A stretch of 14,414 nt of DNA, taken from NCBI GenBank assembly GCA_948762645.1, contig CAQBRY010000043.1, positions 1-14,414 on the forward strand, read 5' to 3'. The DNA comes from an uncultured Eubacteriales bacterium. GTDB taxonomy: Bacteria; Bacillota; Clostridia; Oscillospirales; Acutalibacteraceae. Shown piece by piece: positions 13,964 through 14,414 of this stretch (the stretch's first letter is position 1; each line of letters begins with the position of its first letter). The position numbers and the translations under genes are program-made. Below the pieces are notes generated by a model. That model searched no databases, was not told the DNA's origin, and was given only the letters and a program-made list of their open reading frames with translations.

Positions 13964-14414
13964 ATGGCTTTAAAAAGTTTAAAAAAGTTTCTTACTAAAA
14001 AATCCATAGAAACAGAGGTTAATAAATGGAAAGCTATTGATTGCATGGACTATCTTTCTAAACATGAAAAAGATAAATCTCAAAATCATACTCTAAAAAA
14101 TAAAATAGAAATAGTTAAAAAACGTTTTGCTACATTAGGTCTTACCGAGAAAGACGGTAAGTCAAGAAGGGAAGCCCTTAAATATACTTTATTAAATTTA
14201 GGGCAATTGGCTAAGTTTGCACCTAAATCCTGTCAAGATCCGAAACCAAATGAATGGCCTCTTGAAGAACATCAAAAAAACACAGGAGTTGGTTTGTGGA
14301 AGAATGGGTATGATGTTGTTCAATTTTTAGGTGCCGGAGGATTTGGGGTGGTATGGGAAGCAAAAGATCCAGAAGGTAAAAGTAGTGCGGTGAAAGTAAC
14401 ATGCGGTGGTGATG
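13964..14414 (+). CDS. Serine/threonine protein kinase-like protein, N-terminal part (3'-truncated by window)
   Basis: The first 150 codons of a gene that runs off the right end. ATG 13964 is preceded by GGTGAT (13954-13959) at 4 nt and by a promoter. Residues 1-115 are a lysine-rich, mostly helical-looking region that I do not recognise (starts MALKSLKKFLTKK; contains RREALKYTLLNLGQL). Residues 116-150 are the start of a eukaryotic-like protein kinase domain: YDVVQFLG, the glycine-rich ATP loop G123-A-G-G-F-G-V-V-W131, and the strand SAVKVT with the expected ATP-anchoring Lys144. The HRD and DFG motifs would be beyond the window, so activity cannot be judged. Kinases of this kind regulate cell wall, stress or, in some cases, phage defence; there is no context here to choose. 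It is separated from the transporter pair by 73 nt. Confidence 0.8.
   Translation, partial: MALKSLKKFLTKKSIETEVNKWKAIDCMDYLSKHEKDKSQNHTLKNKIEIVKKRFATLGLTEKDGKSRREALKYTLLNLGQLAKFAPKSCQDPKPNEWPLEEHQKNTGVGLWKNGYDVVQFLGAGGFGVVWEAKDPEGKSSAVKVTCGGD

Overview
The window comes from an AT-rich, low-GC Gram-positive bacterium, most likely an anaerobic member of the Clostridia. The evidence is strong Shine-Dalgarno sites, use of TTG and GTG starts, consensus-like -35/-10 promoters with 17-nt spacers, a single-chain class II glycyl-tRNA synthetase, and a giant Firmicutes-type surface protein. I cannot name the genus from the sequence.

Left block (1-2180). The window opens inside the 3' end of a glycyl-tRNA synthetase gene (plus strand). 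Its stop codon overlaps that of a convergent minus-strand pair: a secreted class-3-lipase-like hydrolase, followed 18 nt later by hemW, a radical-SAM heme chaperone-like protein. A good minus-strand promoter precedes the lipase.

Centre (2181-11317). Divergent from the lipase is one very large gene of about 2957 codons. It has its own promoter, and a 9-nt run of A lies inside that promoter's spacer. The protein has a signal peptide, roughly twenty degenerate beta-rich repeat units of about 80-125 residues, a short helical module, a C-terminal beta domain, a Ser/Gly/Asn linker and one C-terminal membrane helix. Three of the repeat units carry inserted tandem pairs of a second, unrelated repeat of about 45-50 residues. 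Units 10-16 follow an alternating two-type order. A strong intrinsic terminator closes the gene.

Right block (11338-14414). An alpha-phosphoglucomutase/phosphomannomutase gene (TTG start, own promoter) is followed by two half-length TauE/SafE-type membrane transporter genes that overlap by ATGA. An 11-bp inverted repeat lies just upstream of the first and its 3' arm contains the ribosome binding site. The window ends in the N-terminal part of a serine/threonine protein kinase-like gene. This gene is too truncated to appear as a closed ORF. Its promoter has a (AT)10 dinucleotide tract filling the spacer between a perfect TTGACA and a perfect TATAAT.

How the parts may relate: glyS, hemW and the phosphoglucomutase are housekeeping genes. 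The giant protein, the secreted hydrolase, the transporter pair and the kinase look like accessory or surface functions. The two most interesting signals are the slippage-prone promoter spacers in front of the surface protein and the kinase, which suggest phase-variable expression, and the nested repeat architecture of the giant protein. Both are inferences from one sequence and need comparison between strains.
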